Virus record (IMG/VR): IMGVR_UViG_3300025127_000023
Location: 1-64,000 of that record
DNA from: a virus
DNA: 64,000 nucleotides
Strand: one strand, 5' to 3'
This document shows positions 1-10,081 of the stretch, in pieces. Both the position numbers and the translations under genes were made by a program. The notes beneath the pieces were generated by a model. The model saw nothing but the letters and a program-made list of their open reading frames with translations, was not told where the DNA came from and did no database searches. Every line of letters begins with the position of its first letter. The first letter of the stretch is position 1.

Positions 1-1
1 A

Positions 2-3000
2 TGCGAAATACAGAAAAAAAAAATCTTGGAGAAAAAAATTACAGGGCGCGCAAACACGATAATTTTGCCCTTAACCGCTACCTTCAAGGCTGTTCACCGC
101 CTCGCCTGTGTAATGCTGTTCGCCAAGATGGTTGATGAGTTCCGTGATATGGGACTGATTACGAAGGCGAAGAAGCGCAAGAAACAGGACGAAGCGACCC
201 GTTTGAAGTTTGAAGAACTTGACAAGAAAAATGCGCGAGCGACAGGGCCATTGATGAACCGAGAGTTCAACCGAATGGTGTTTCAAGAAAAGATGAGTCC
301 TGCTGACGCACTTGAGGATTTGACCTTGTTGCTCAACGAACGGTTCGCGGAGATTATTTCACACGACCCCGACACAGTAAGCGAGGCAGGGATTGACTAC
401 GATGAACAGGAGTTGATTACACCCGCGATGAGCGATTGGTTGAAAGGTAAATACAATGATTTGGTGAAAGCCGGAGAGATTGCACAAGATGCCTTAGACC
501 CTGCTATTTTTACCGCGACCACAGAATCAAACTCACACCCACATTGGTTGGGAATGTTGCCTTCGTCCATACGCGACGAACCACAGAAGTCTGCCAACAA
601 TTTGGTGTATGAAGAGCATGCGCTTGGTGCGGCATGGCATGAGTTCTTGGAGGGTGCAACCGAAGATGGTCGCTTTGAGTTGGACGAGAAGGCGATGCAG
701 GACTTTTATGCGGCTCGCGCCGAGCGAAAAAGATTAGCCCAACAGCAACGAGAAGACGCGGAAGCAGACTTTGAACGCGATGATGAAGAATCACCAATAG
801 GTGATGATTATGGCAAAGACCTCACAGAAGGAGAGATAGATGACACATACGCTCAAACAGACCGGGCCAAGAGAGGTTACGAGCGATTCTTTTCCCGACA
901 GCGATTGCGACCGAGAGGTGGCGAAAGAGAGGGTAGCGACATCAAACCTATTGGCAAATACAGCGACATGGCAAGCACACTTGCGGACATGCTGATTGAA
1001 AGCACAAAGGGTGAGGTTGACCGCCTTTATGACTCCTACCATAAGGACAAACAGATGCAAGATTGGAACGACATGCAAGAGCGTCATGACAAAGAAGTAA
1101 GGCAACCAAGCAAAGACCCGAATAGGAAGGGACGACTACTACCAAAGAAGGTAAGAGAGCCGATATTGCGCAGACAAGAGCAAGAAATCTCACAATGGAA
1201 CGATTACCAAGAACAACTCAAAAACCGCTTGCGATACATGGCAAGGAACGAGAAGTTTCAAGCCATGCAACAAGAGGTGAATGAACACGCTCGCGAGGCA
1301 TTGAGAGTGCGAAACATTGGTTTGGTTGGAAGCAAAAAAGGGCGCGCACCAAACATTGTTACACCTGCTTTGAAGCAAATGGCAAAACTGTTGGACCTTG
1401 ATGTTCGCGGAGTAAACGCGCCCGATGTTATGCTTGAACCCCTCAAGGTTTTGATGGGTGATAAACCCCGTCGCGCTCTTGTGTCAAGTTCCTACCAAAC
1501 CGAACTCGGAAGAGAGTTGGATAAATGGATTGAGGGAGGCAACAAGGCTCACCCTGCTATTGAAACGAGCATCAATCCCGGCGGACACATGCACACTGCG
1601 GGTCTTGTGCAACCAATGGGAGATGAACGCGGTGGTGGTCCGGGCTTGTCTATGTCCGGTGATGACGCGGGCGAAGGATATGTCGGTGAAGGTGGGGGCG
1701 GTAGGTTTGATGAGGCCATAGAAGAAGAAGGCGGGCAAGATGTCAACCTTGCGGGAGATGATGCCGCTTCACCGGAGGCGGCGACACGCGTTGATGACTC
1801 TTCGGCTTTGGGTTCGGGTTCAACACAACTTGACCCAAGCGATGATAAGATGCGCGCAAGGGCTATGGCTCTTATTCGCGATAAAAGCAAGGGTGGTGTC
1901 TTCGGAGAAGAGCAACGAGGAAGATATGAAGGGTCGTTGTGGATGAGTCATAAAGACGAATTGATGCGCAAGGTCAAGCGTGGCGAGATGACAAAGGAAC
2001 GCGCTCTCGCTGAACTTGGCGAAGCCTATTTTGACGAACATGAGTTCAACCCCGAACACGGATATGCGATTCATAGCATGGACCAAATACCCGAAGTCCA
2101 CGACCCCTCGCACCCGCTTTACGGTAAAGACGCAAATGAGCGACAGATGTTCGCGGAGAAAATGTTAGACAGTATCATGGGAACATTCGGTATGATTCAA
2201 GGTATCAACGCTATGCAAGACGCTAAGGCCGCAGGTGATGAAGAAGGTTGGGCGCACAATGATTCGTATAGAGTCAACAATGTAGGCGACTTGAAGAACT
2301 TGTTTACTGCACCCGCGATACACGAACACGGCGATGAAGACCGAGCCGAAGAGGACGAAGCCGCGTTTGCTCAACAGCAATTCGCAGGACGATACTTGGA
2401 ACAGTCAAGTGAACTCATGCGAAAGTTTGAGCAACTTGGTGTGGACTACAACGATGTTGTCAATGAGATAGTTCGCGTTGTTCAAAAACGCGCACGACGC
2501 GCTCAAGGGCGACAGGCAGAAGACGAAGAACCATTGAGTGATGACCAAGCGTTTCAAGAAGCATTCATGAACATTGTGACAGGCGCGGGCAATCAACAGT
2601 TTATGGCTCAAGCAACTGAACAAGAACAGCGAGAGATGGAAGACCAAATCCAACAACTTGAGGAAGTTGTTGATTCGCACCGACAAATGTATGAGATGAC
2701 AGGTGATATGACCGATGAATACAGAAGTGCGCGAAGACAACTTGCCGAGTTAAAACAGAAGTTGCAATCGGCAAGAAGAGAGGGTGGTAGCACCTCCGCA
2801 CTACCTTTTGCGCGCAGTATTTTCTATGCAATGAAGAACCGAATTGATGCACGAAACGAAGATGAAAACTACATCAACAAGGTTAAACGACAAACTCACA
2901 ATCTCATGGGAGGCAACATTGCAACCAAGAAAGATTGCGACGCGTGTGTTGGTAGCAAAGAACACTTTGTCAATACAACAAAGAGGGCTTCGCACAGCAA

Positions 3001-6000
3001 TTCGCATGAAAAGATTAACCGAGCGCGAGGCGCACAAAGCCCATTCGTTTACATGAAAGTCAATGTTCCCGACCTCAAGAACATACCGCGAGAAGGCAAA
3101 AGTGGACAAGCCAATTTAGAATCAATGGCTGACTTCTTGGGGTTGGATTGGAACATCTTAGACAACTACACCGACTACGCTATCAAAGACATTCTGTATG
3201 AAGCGATGGTGAAAAACAAGCAAGACGCAAAAAACATCAGCGAACATTTCAATCTCGTTCCGCGACCGCAAAACCTTGAGCCTGTGGGGGCGGCGACAAT
3301 GAACCCTGCACAGTTGGTGCTGATGTCGCGTTTGTTCCCCGACGATTACAATGCATTCCGAGCGCGTGAAGAAGAAAACGACATCATGACGCAACAGCGT
3401 CAATCAATTACAAGCGCGCTCAATCTATTGCACGAATTGCAAACAACGGGTTTCAAGTCAAAAGTCAACATGAACAAACTACCTTTGAGCAATCGCGACA
3501 AAAAGAAATTGATAATGGAAATCTTAGTGCATGGCGGTGGTCGCAAAACAAGCGAGTTGAAAGACCAAATGCAACAACTCAAAGAACGCCGCGCAGGTCT
3601 TGGTGAAGAGTTCAAAGAGTTCTTCGCAAATCAAAACAACAGTGATTTGTTTGCTACATACAGCGACGCAAGAAAAACAGTTGAGGGCAAAGACCCCAAC
3701 ATCTTTGGCGACTTGCGCGCAAGAGTTGATGCAAAAAAGAAAGAACTCGGACGACGCGTTAAACTACCAAAAGGCACTGCAATGAGTGGAGAAGACTACT
3801 TGAACGAGGTGTTCAACGCTTACCAAACTTATGACCGAGAGATGGCACAATTAAAGGAAGCATACGATAAAGCAAAAGAAAATGTCAAGCAATACGACAC
3901 GCAGGGAATCGGCGCGTTGGTGCAGATGGCGAACGAGATTGTTCCGTTCTATACCAAACAAATGAAAGAGCAGAAAGGAAAACCGGAAGGTGATTCTCTC
4001 CCTGTCAAAAATCGCGCTACAAAGAAGTTTATTGAGAACATGATGAAACAGTATTACACTGAACCAAACGGTATGCCTTCGCGATTTGTATTTGTAGGAG
4101 CAGAAAAACCTCCTGTTCTTGATGAACCCACTCGCCGTCGCGGAACAAGTTTAGCAGAAGCACCTTATTCGTATGATGACAAACCTGTTCTTCGCAGACA
4201 AAAACTTGGTAGCGAAAAACAATGGGTGACAGGTTCGGGTGCTACACTGCGTCATGGTGGCGACAGAAACTTTGGTTCAATCTTTGGTGCAGAACAAGGT
4301 GTGTTCTCAATACCTCACATCAAGAACATTTCGGAGATACCCGCGATGTTGAAGATTATGAAAGAGAACGGTTGGGAAGGTGAGATTGACGAAAGCCCGG
4401 CTGAAACAGAACGCATGAAGCGCGACAAGAACTTCTTTGAAGGCATGTTTGGCAAAAAGGAGGCCGAAGAAGCACCGCCGGAAGAAGACGATGGTTTGAT
4501 GTCCGAGTTAGAAGCGCGACGACGCAATCAAAGTGATATGACAACCAATGCAGATAAGCGCAACAGGGACAATCAATTGGGAACACCGTCGCATTGTGGT
4601 TTTTGTCGCGGGCATGGTTCTGTGCCGATTGAAAAACTTGCAACTTATTTTGCGGCACACAATTCCGACCTTCGCCATCTCAATCATTATGACGAAGAAA
4701 TGATGCACTATATTTCGCAACACGGTCGCCCTGTCAACACACCTTCGTTTGACCACCATCGCGAACAGCATGGTGAGAACGCATACCACGACCACGAACA
4801 CGCGGCATACGCGTGTCCCGATTGTCAACACGAAGACAGCAGTGTAAGGGGAGGTCTATGTTCCGATGGTCTATGCAATCACTGTTTAGGTCGCGGAGAA
4901 ATTGACCCGAAGGATAAACCAAGAATGGCTGTGTTGATGAATGAACGACTGAAACATGACCATCACTTTGGCACTCACGCAACACTTGAGGATTTGTCCC
5001 GCAGACTTGCTCGTATGCCGTGGACGCATAACGCAATCAAAGGCATGGGTCTTGATGATGTAATCAACATACCTACGCGTGTTGACGAAGACACTCCCGG
5101 CAGTAGTGAAATGAGCGAGAAAGACATTCAAGAGTTGCTTGCGCGATTCCCTGCTCGCAACAATGACGCGTTGATGCCGATGGAGATGCTGTTTGATTCA
5201 GCAATGAACGGAGAGTTCCCGAATGTTTTGTCCCCCGACCAATTACGCGAGGCAAGAAAGCGACGACAAGCCGCAGAAGAAAAGCGAGGTCATCTTCGCG
5301 CAATGAAGCACGAAAAGGTCAAGCGAGAAGAGGCGGCAGACGAATTGGGCTACCAAGATACTGCAATGCGCGAATCCGACCCAATGCGAGAAGCAATGTC
5401 ATTTTTACCTTCTCACGCTGTTAGACAGACGCAAAACGGAGTGCTTAGAAAATTACTAATGAATCATCTTGGAAGATTGACAACGAAGTTGCAAGACCTC
5501 AACGCTGATGAGTCGGTCATGAAACACGCGCAAGAATTGGTTGATGAGATTACAGAAGGTATTGAAATTAAAGTAGAACCAAACTCAAACTTCATTTTAG
5601 GCGGCTCGGCTCATTTTGGAAGCGACGCGCATTTTGATAACAGAACACTCAACCACATGTTTTCACAATTGCAAAACTTGGTCAACAAAGAGCAACGCAA
5701 GCACCACGCACCATTAGAGGAATTGGCATCGGAGGCGGCACAGGATAGAGATGTTGTTGATGACGACGCGCCACCACCAATGGGACAACAAGAAGAAGTC
5801 AATCCCGCTAAGGTGTTCAACAAAAAGCATCACCAATTCAACCACCCTATGCTTTACTTCCACAAAGGACGAATGATGACACACGCTGAAATGCGCGCAT
5901 ACGACGACCATGACGGTTTTGATTCACATGCTGTGTCGCCACATAAGATAGAAAAGTGGTTTGCGCGCAATGGCGACCCAACGCAACGCATGAAGATGAA

Positions 6001-7531
6001 AGACTACAAAAAATTGTTGAAGAATAGAAACTATCCGTTTGACCTTTATGCACCGCACCCCGATGATGACCCGTTGCGATTCGGCAACAAACCGTCCGAT
6101 ATATTGGGCGCGTTCAAAAGGCAAGGACCAACTGCTCGCGAAGCACAAGATTATGACAAGAAGCGAGCCGAAAAAATGAAGAAAAGAATTGCTGAAATGG
6201 AGGCTGAAAAAATAAAGCCGTTCATGAAAGGACGCACAATACTCCGCCATAACAATGAGTTCAACCAACTCGCGGACGAGTTAGGGATGCCGGTTGACAG
6301 CGATGAAGGCTTTGCGGGTAAGTTCTTTGAAGGTCATCAATTGCATTATTCACTGCAAGATTTCCACGACGAAGCGCAGAAATGGTTTATGCCAACCGCG
6401 CCAACATTAGACGACAAGGGTAAGCCGATACCGGGTGCTTATCAACAACCGATTGAGGGTGAAGCCCCACTTCATACAGAATTGTCGGACGCGATTGACA
6501 ACCACCTTGAGAAAGAGTTTGAGCAATTCCTAAGAATGAAAGCAATCATGCACACCATCAATATGCAAAGAGAAGGTGATGCGCCACCACAGGAGGGTGA
6601 AATAACGGTAGCGCAATTCCGTCAAATGAATCAACCGGCTGAAATGGGTGGTGATGTCAAGGGAATGATGAACTTGAACGCGAAGATTGACGCAATTATT
6701 GAAGGCGCGAAGGGTCAAGATAGCGAAACAGGCAGAACAATTTATCGCTTTGGTGATGAAGACATATCACAGCACGACTACATGGATATGCGCTACAATG
6801 ATTTGCAAGATGCAGGTCAAAGCGAACCCGATATGTTCACAGATGGCACACACAAAGGTCTTGCTGACATGCTTGATGCATACTTTGTCAACTACGAGAA
6901 AAACCCAATGGTTGCGAAGGACAAAAAGTTGGTCAAGTTTGGCGCGAACATGTATAAAGCGCATTTTTATCCGAACATGATGTTTGAATCGCTGATGAAG
7001 CGCAACGATTTGCGCGATTATAATGATTTAGAGCGCGCGTTAAAGGAAGACCCGGAGTTTGCGCAACAATATGCAATGACGATAGGGTTGGTTGAAGCGC
7101 AACACCCGAATTGGCAAGGACTACCGATTGATATTAGCGAACACCTTGATGACTTGAGCCATGTTGGTGGTGTAATGAATGATAAATATGTTCCAAAATA
7201 CGGCACAGCGAGTCATCCGTTGTCGCAAGCCTCTCCTGTTGTGCCACAGAAGCCGGACTTGTCGCAGGAGATACAGAACATTCGCGTAATGCAACCTCAA
7301 ACCGCAACTCAACCCGGAGATTACCCGGTAGTGGGTAGTGAATACGGATTATCACCGGATGACCCAATGATGACAACCCCAATCTCGCAACAGATACCTC
7401 CAATCACAGGTCAAGAGCAAGGCGGAGAGCAGACAACGCCGCGACCAATGCCCGCGATGATGAACCCTCAATACCCCGGTGTGGAGATACCACCACCTGC
7501 TGACGATGACACGCCACCGCCGATGAGTTGA
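2..7531 (+). CDS. Giant multidomain protein with DnaJ-like zinc motifs, function unknown; 5' end probably outside the window
   Basis: The frame is open from base 2; the first possible start is TTG at 26 (2,501 residues), with no clear ribosome binding site, so the true start probably lies upstream of the window. Seen: a long, charged, Gln/Glu/Lys-rich, mostly helical-looking protein with coiled-coil stretches near residues 860-930. It has a Cys pair (CDAC) near 972, and a zinc-binding region near 1520-1625 with two CxxCxGxG motifs (CGFCRGHG and CNHCLGRG) plus a CPDC pair and many histidines between them, like the DnaJ Cys-rich domain. The C-terminus is Pro-rich and ends in PPPMS. No J-domain HPD signature was noticed, so it is not a DnaJ chaperone as such. 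The size and position in a structural gene block suggest a virion-associated protein, which is inference. I do not recognise a family for the whole protein. Confidence 0.8.
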   Translation, partial: CEIQKKKILEKKITGRANTIILPLTATFKAVHRLACVMLFAKMVDEFRDMGLITKAKKRKKQDEATRLKFEELDKKNARATGPLMNREFNRMVFQEKMSPADALEDLTLLLNERFAEIISHDPDTVSEAGIDYDEQELITPAMSDWLKGKYNDLVKAGEIAQDALDPAIFTATTESNSHPHWLGMLPSSIRDEPQKSANNLVYEEHALGAAWHEFLEGATEDGRFELDEKAMQDFYAARAERKRLAQQQREDAEADFERDDEESPIGDDYGKDLTEGEIDDTYAQTDRAKRGYERFFSRQRLRPRGGEREGSDIKPIGKYSDMASTLADMLIESTKGEVDRLYDSYHKDKQMQDWNDMQERHDKEVRQPSKDPNRKGRLLPKKVREPILRRQEQEISQWNDYQEQLKNRLRYMARNEKFQAMQQEVNEHAREALRVRNIGLVGSKKGRAPNIVTPALKQMAKLLDLDVRGVNAPDVMLEPLKVLMGDKPRRALVSSSYQTELGRELDKWIEGGNKAHPAIETSINPGGHMHTAGLVQPMGDERGGGPGLSMSGDDAGEGYVGEGGGGRFDEAIEEEGGQDVNLAGDDAASPEAATRVDDSSALGSGSTQLDPSDDKMRARAMALIRDKSKGGVFGEEQRGRYEGSLWMSHKDELMRKVKRGEMTKERALAELGEAYFDEHEFNPEHGYAIHSMDQIPEVHDPSHPLYGKDANERQMFAEKMLDSIMGTFGMIQGINAMQDAKAAGDEEGWAHNDSYRVNNVGDLKNLFTAPAIHEHGDEDRAEEDEAAFAQQQFAGRYLEQSSELMRKFEQLGVDYNDVVNEIVRVVQKRARRAQGRQAEDEEPLSDDQAFQEAFMNIVTGAGNQQFMAQATEQEQREMEDQIQQLEEVVDSHRQMYEMTGDMTDEYRSARRQLAELKQKLQSARREGGSTSALPFARSIFYAMKNRIDARNEDENYINKVKRQTHNLMGGNIATKKDCDACVGSKEHFVNTTKRASHSNSHEKINRARGAQSPFVYMKVNVPDLKNIPREGKSGQANLESMADFLGLDWNILDNYTDYAIKDILYEAMVKNKQDAKNISEHFNLVPRPQNLEPVGAATMNPAQLVLMSRLFPDDYNAFRAREEENDIMTQQRQSITSALNLLHELQTTGFKSKVNMNKLPLSNRDKKKLIMEILVHGGGRKTSELKDQMQQLKERRAGLGEEFKEFFANQNNSDLFATYSDARKTVEGKDPNIFGDLRARVDAKKKELGRRVKLPKGTAMSGEDYLNEVFNAYQTYDREMAQLKEAYDKAKENVKQYDTQGIGALVQMANEIVPFYTKQMKEQKGKPEGDSLPVKNRATKKFIENMMKQYYTEPNGMPSRFVFVGAEKPPVLDEPTRRRGTSLAEAPYSYDDKPVLRRQKLGSEKQWVTGSGATLRHGGDRNFGSIFGAEQGVFSIPHIKNISEIPAMLKIMKENGWEGEIDESPAETERMKRDKNFFEGMFGKKEAEEAPPEEDDGLMSELEARRRNQSDMTTNADKRNRDNQLGTPSHCGFCRGHGSVPIEKLATYFAAHNSDLRHLNHYDEEMMHYISQHGRPVNTPSFDHHREQHGENAYHDHEHAAYACPDCQHEDSSVRGGLCSDGLCNHCLGRGEIDPKDKPRMAVLMNERLKHDHHFGTHATLEDLSRRLARMPWTHNAIKGMGLDDVINIPTRVDEDTPGSSEMSEKDIQELLARFPARNNDALMPMEMLFDSAMNGEFPNVLSPDQLREARKRRQAAEEKRGHLRAMKHEKVKREEAADELGYQDTAMRESDPMREAMSFLPSHAVRQTQNGVLRKLLMNHLGRLTTKLQDLNADESVMKHAQELVDEITEGIEIKVEPNSNFILGGSAHFGSDAHFDNRTLNHMFSQLQNLVNKEQRKHHAPLEELASEAAQDRDVVDDDAPPPMGQQEEVNPAKVFNKKHHQFNHPMLYFHKGRMMTHAEMRAYDDHDGFDSHAVSPHKIEKWFARNGDPTQRMKMKDYKKLLKNRNYPFDLYAPHPDDDPLRFGNKPSDILGAFKRQGPTAREAQDYDKKRAEKMKKRIAEMEAEKIKPFMKGRTILRHNNEFNQLADELGMPVDSDEGFAGKFFEGHQLHYSLQDFHDEAQKWFMPTAPTLDDKGKPIPGAYQQPIEGEAPLHTELSDAIDNHLEKEFEQFLRMKAIMHTINMQREGDAPPQEGEITVAQFRQMNQPAEMGGDVKGMMNLNAKIDAIIEGAKGQDSETGRTIYRFGDEDISQHDYMDMRYNDLQDAGQSEPDMFTDGTHKGLADMLDAYFVNYEKNPMVAKDKKLVKFGANMYKAHFYPNMMFESLMKRNDLRDYNDLERALKEDPEFAQQYAMTIGLVEAQHPNWQGLPIDISEHLDDLSHVGGVMNDKYVPKYGTASHPLSQASPVVPQKPDLSQEIQNIRVMQPQTATQPGDYPVVGSEYGLSPDDPMMTTPISQQIPPITGQEQGGEQTTPRPMPAMMNPQYPGVEIPPPADDDTPPPMS

Positions 7532-7666
7532 GTTCTTGATTTCTCGGTCTTGTCTTGAACAATACATTTATCGTTATTGTAGCGATAAAGAAACAAGAAA
7601 ACAAGAATAAGGTGAATCAAATACCTTTATTTGATGCACACTTCACCCTACAACCGAGGGAACGCT
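7532..7666 (+). promoter_or_regulatory. Longest non-coding gap, with an inverted repeat; probable regulatory region
   Basis: At 135 bases this is the longest gap in the window, between the first giant gene and the GTPase cassette. It holds a perfect 7-base inverted repeat, TTTATCG at 7567-7573 and CGATAAA at 7583-7589, around a 9-base loop. A second small palindrome, CAAATA/TATTTG, lies at about 7618-7633, and the rest is AT-rich and CAAG-rich. There is no T-run, so an intrinsic terminator is not clearly shown. The most likely roles are a promoter or operator for the downstream cassette, or a processing hairpin. Confidence 0.4.
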
Positions 7667-8206
7667 ATGCAATCGGGCAGTAATCCACATAACAAAGACG
7701 AATTGAGAATACTTGGGCTGATTTCTTTCGTATCAGTCTTGGTGGGGTGCGCTGTCGCGGTGTTTGACGCAGAATTGTGGCTTGTTGACCACAATAGCGT
7801 CCGCACGAACGCGCTGACATACACAATGGGCGCATTTACGCTACAAGGAATGTCATATTTCCTTTGGAAGATGCTTGCACAAGACTCAATGGACCAAAAA
7901 GCAAGTCTTGCAAACATGCAAAAGACCATGACGCGACAAATGCAAAAGCAACAGATGGGATTCGCGCAAAAACAGATGGAAATTGAGATGAAAAAGCAAG
8001 AAATCCTTTTCGCTAACCAATTACAGCAACTTGAGGATGACCCGGAAGTAATTCAATACCTGCAATTGCAACAAGAGATGCAAGAGGCGGCAGAAGAGGC
8101 TATGAACGCACCAAATCATGAAGCGAAGAGCAAAAAACCAATGAAATTAGGTGCTAATCGCGAGAGAAACGCTGACGGCACTTACAAGAAGAGCAAAAAG
8201 GAGTGA
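7667..8206 (+). CDS. Membrane protein with two transmembrane segments and a C-terminal coiled coil, function unknown
   Basis: First gene of the GTPase cassette. I chose ATG 7667 because GAGGG sits six bases upstream; ATG 7634 in the same frame lacks a well-spaced site. The protein has about 179 residues. Near the N-terminus are two hydrophobic segments, one starting at LGLISFVSVLVG and one around TMGAFTLQGMSYFLW. A long Gln/Met/Lys-rich amphipathic helix follows, and the tail is basic (KKSKKE). This architecture fits a membrane anchor that presents a coiled-coil arm to a partner. Its last codons hold the ribosome binding site of the next gene, so the two are translationally coupled. No family recognised. 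Confidence 0.8.
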   Translation: MQSGSNPHNKDELRILGLISFVSVLVGCAVAVFDAELWLVDHNSVRTNALTYTMGAFTLQGMSYFLWKMLAQDSMDQKASLANMQKTMTRQMQKQQMGFAQKQMEIEMKKQEILFANQLQQLEDDPEVIQYLQLQQEMQEAAEEAMNAPNHEAKSKKPMKLGANRERNADGTYKKSKKE

Positions 8207-8211
8207 AGACG

Positions 8212-8448
8212 ATGGGTTGGTTGTTCAAAACCCCAAGCGATGACGCTACCGAAGCGACATTACGCGCATTACACACTCAAAATACACTTGATACCTATTA
8301 CGAGCGCGGAAAGGGTTTACTTTTTGCAATTTTGCTCGCGGCAATGACAGGATTAGGCGTATCATGGTTTGAATACGGCACAGATTTTAGTCTGTGGGAA
8401 AATACTGTTGAATGGGCGCGAAATAAAATTGTAGGTTGGGTTTCTTGA
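8212..8448 (+). CDS. Small single-pass membrane protein, function unknown
   Basis: A 78-residue protein starting at ATG 8212, five bases after a GGAGTGA ribosome binding site that overlaps the stop of the preceding gene. A GTG at 8203 in the same frame is less likely. It has a polar N-terminal half, then one hydrophobic segment (around GLLFAILLAAMTGLGVSWF), and a short amphipathic end. It sits directly between the two-TM coiled-coil protein and the GTPase, with one base to the GTPase start. It is probably a subunit of the same membrane complex; this is inference from position and topology only. Confidence 0.75.
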   Translation: MGWLFKTPSDDATEATLRALHTQNTLDTYYERGKGLLFAILLAAMTGLGVSWFEYGTDFSLWENTVEWARNKIVGWVS

Positions 8449-8449
8449 T

Positions 8450-9172
8450 ATGGTCGCGACAATGGCGGGTAGCGCGCTCATGGGTGCTGTCGTTTATGGT
8501 CGCGAACTGTATAACTTTCTCAAACCGCGCAGAATTGGCGTGTATGGACCAACTTTAGTCGGGAAAACCACGCTTGATGCGTTTATGAGAACACCGGGAG
8601 AGATGGAAGAGGTTGAAGAGCGAACAATGCACCCAAAACGCATCTTGGCAAGCGGTCATGTGCTACCAAAAGCAACAAGAAAGCGTATTCGTTGGAAAGG
8701 TGAGAAAAGAGTCGTGCATTCGGCAGATATTGGAGGCCAACAGCGTTTTTGGAATCTATGGATTGATGATATGGTGGATAGGCAAGTGGAAATCGTTATT
8801 TTCATGACTGATACTCGCGCACTAAGGGGGAACGGCTCACAAGTTATTGATGTTGTTGGAGGATTGGAGTTTCTTGTTGATGCGATGATTGAAAAGCGAT
8901 GGAATTATCGTCGGTTAAAGACGCGATTGAAAGGAAAACGATATGCTCCGAAACAAGTGTGGATTATTGCAAACAAAGCGGACGAATGGTGGGATGAGAA
9001 TGCAAACATTTTGTGGCAATCTAACCGTCTTCGCGAACATAAAGTGTTTGATGTTCACAGACCTGCAATGCGCAGACTACAAAAAGCGGGAATCCCTTGC
9101 CGCGTGTCAATGATGGCTACAAACATAGGGTGGAATGTTGAAAAGACACTGCTTGAAATGCTTACATGGTGA
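8450..9172 (+). CDS. Ras/Arf-like small GTPase, probably membrane-anchored
   Basis: A 240-residue protein with the motifs of a Ras-superfamily GTPase in order. G1 P-loop is GPTLVGKT at residues 33-40, G3 is DIGGQ at 93-97, G4 is NKAD at 175-178, and a G5-like MMATN lies near 224-228. The WDIGGQ-type G3 and position of the segments resemble Arf/Sar1/SRP-receptor-beta and bacterial MglA more than translation GTPases. The hydrophobic N-terminus (residues 3-16) before a basic KPRR patch suggests a membrane anchor or amphipathic helix. Residues 44-90 (switch I region) and 148-168 are longer than in typical small GTPases. It lies in the middle of a run of membrane proteins, so it probably switches a membrane-bound complex. 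Such a GTPase inside a viral structural gene block is unusual. Confidence 0.85.
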   Translation: MVATMAGSALMGAVVYGRELYNFLKPRRIGVYGPTLVGKTTLDAFMRTPGEMEEVEERTMHPKRILASGHVLPKATRKRIRWKGEKRVVHSADIGGQQRFWNLWIDDMVDRQVEIVIFMTDTRALRGNGSQVIDVVGGLEFLVDAMIEKRWNYRRLKTRLKGKRYAPKQVWIIANKADEWWDENANILWQSNRLREHKVFDVHRPAMRRLQKAGIPCRVSMMATNIGWNVEKTLLEMLTW

Positions 9173-9178
9173 TGAAAT

Positions 9179-10072
9179 ATGCTTAGAAATAAATCGCAAA
9201 CCGAACTATTACGCCTTGCCGCACAGACGAACATGCCCTTAGCGCAAATGCAACAGCAAGCGCAATTACAAGCCGCGATGCAAGAGCATTCGGGCGTAAT
9301 TGAAGTGCCTCAAGTTAATTTTTACCCTTCACGACACCCTAACCCGGCAAAAGCGCGCCGCAAGGACATTAAGCAAGCATATCGCTTGTTGAAACCGACA
9401 AAGAGGAGCATTTTTTCACCTCGCAGATGGTTTTTTGGTGGTAAATACCGATACAACACCAACACAATGCGATGCGTTATTGATGGGGCAGATGTTGAGA
9501 ATCTTATCCGTTTAGCGGGCAACATTTACGACCAAATTATTGATGATGAAACGGGCAAGTCCTTGTGGGAGTTGTATTTTCACAATCCGGTCACAGGAGA
9601 GCCGGAAGCGTTTGTAGCGCGCGAAAATGTGACAAGCGGGCGCAAATTACGCGGAACTTACTGTCCCGAACATTTGCATTTGTATCACATGCTGACAAAA
9701 TGGGAACGCGAAGAAGAAGCCGAGCAAGAAGCGAAAGGAGGAACGCTCAAGGCGAAACTCAAGAAGGGTGTGTCGGTGGTAGCAGTTCCTATCAACACCA
9801 TCAAGAAAAAGGACAACACGCCACCAACACTTGCTAAATACCAACCATTCTTTGAAATGCTCAAGCAAGACAACATTCCTGTCACTCACATGACGAATAA
9901 CGCGACAGGGGTGAACGACTTGGTTGTTGTTGTCTTTGATATGCGCCAATTCCAATCGGGAGGCAACACAAGGGTGCTTTTTGACGCGTTAGCGATGCAT
10001 CAAATGCAACAACAGGCCGCGCAAATGCAACCAATGCCCTTACCGACAGAATCAAATGATGGGAGCGCGTGA
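9179..10072 (+). CDS. Protein of the GTPase cassette, function unknown; possible GTPase partner
   Basis: A 297-residue protein with ATG 9179 preceded by GGTGATG overlapping the GTPase stop, so it is translationally coupled to the GTPase. The N-terminus is Gln/Ala-rich and predicted helical, a basic aromatic patch (RRWFFGGKYRY) lies near residues 81-91, and a mixed domain carries CVID and TYCPEHLHLYH, whose Cys and His residues might bind metal. Residues around 180-205 are highly charged and Lys-rich, and the C-terminus is Gln/Met-rich. No transmembrane segment is evident. I do not recognise a family. Its fixed place next to the GTPase makes an effector, adaptor or regulator role plausible. 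Confidence 0.75.
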   Translation: MLRNKSQTELLRLAAQTNMPLAQMQQQAQLQAAMQEHSGVIEVPQVNFYPSRHPNPAKARRKDIKQAYRLLKPTKRSIFSPRRWFFGGKYRYNTNTMRCVIDGADVENLIRLAGNIYDQIIDDETGKSLWELYFHNPVTGEPEAFVARENVTSGRKLRGTYCPEHLHLYHMLTKWEREEEAEQEAKGGTLKAKLKKGVSVVAVPINTIKKKDNTPPTLAKYQPFFEMLKQDNIPVTHMTNNATGVNDLVVVVFDMRQFQSGGNTRVLFDALAMHQMQQQAAQMQPMPLPTESNDGSA

Positions 10073-10081
10073 GGTGGTATC

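Noticed and set aside
1-45. Gene starting at ATG 1
   Set aside because: That frame stops after a few dozen codons; the long frame runs from base 2 and is open to the window edge.
7532-7666. Intrinsic transcription terminator after the first giant gene
   Set aside because: The hairpin is AT-rich with a 9-base loop and is not followed by a T-run.
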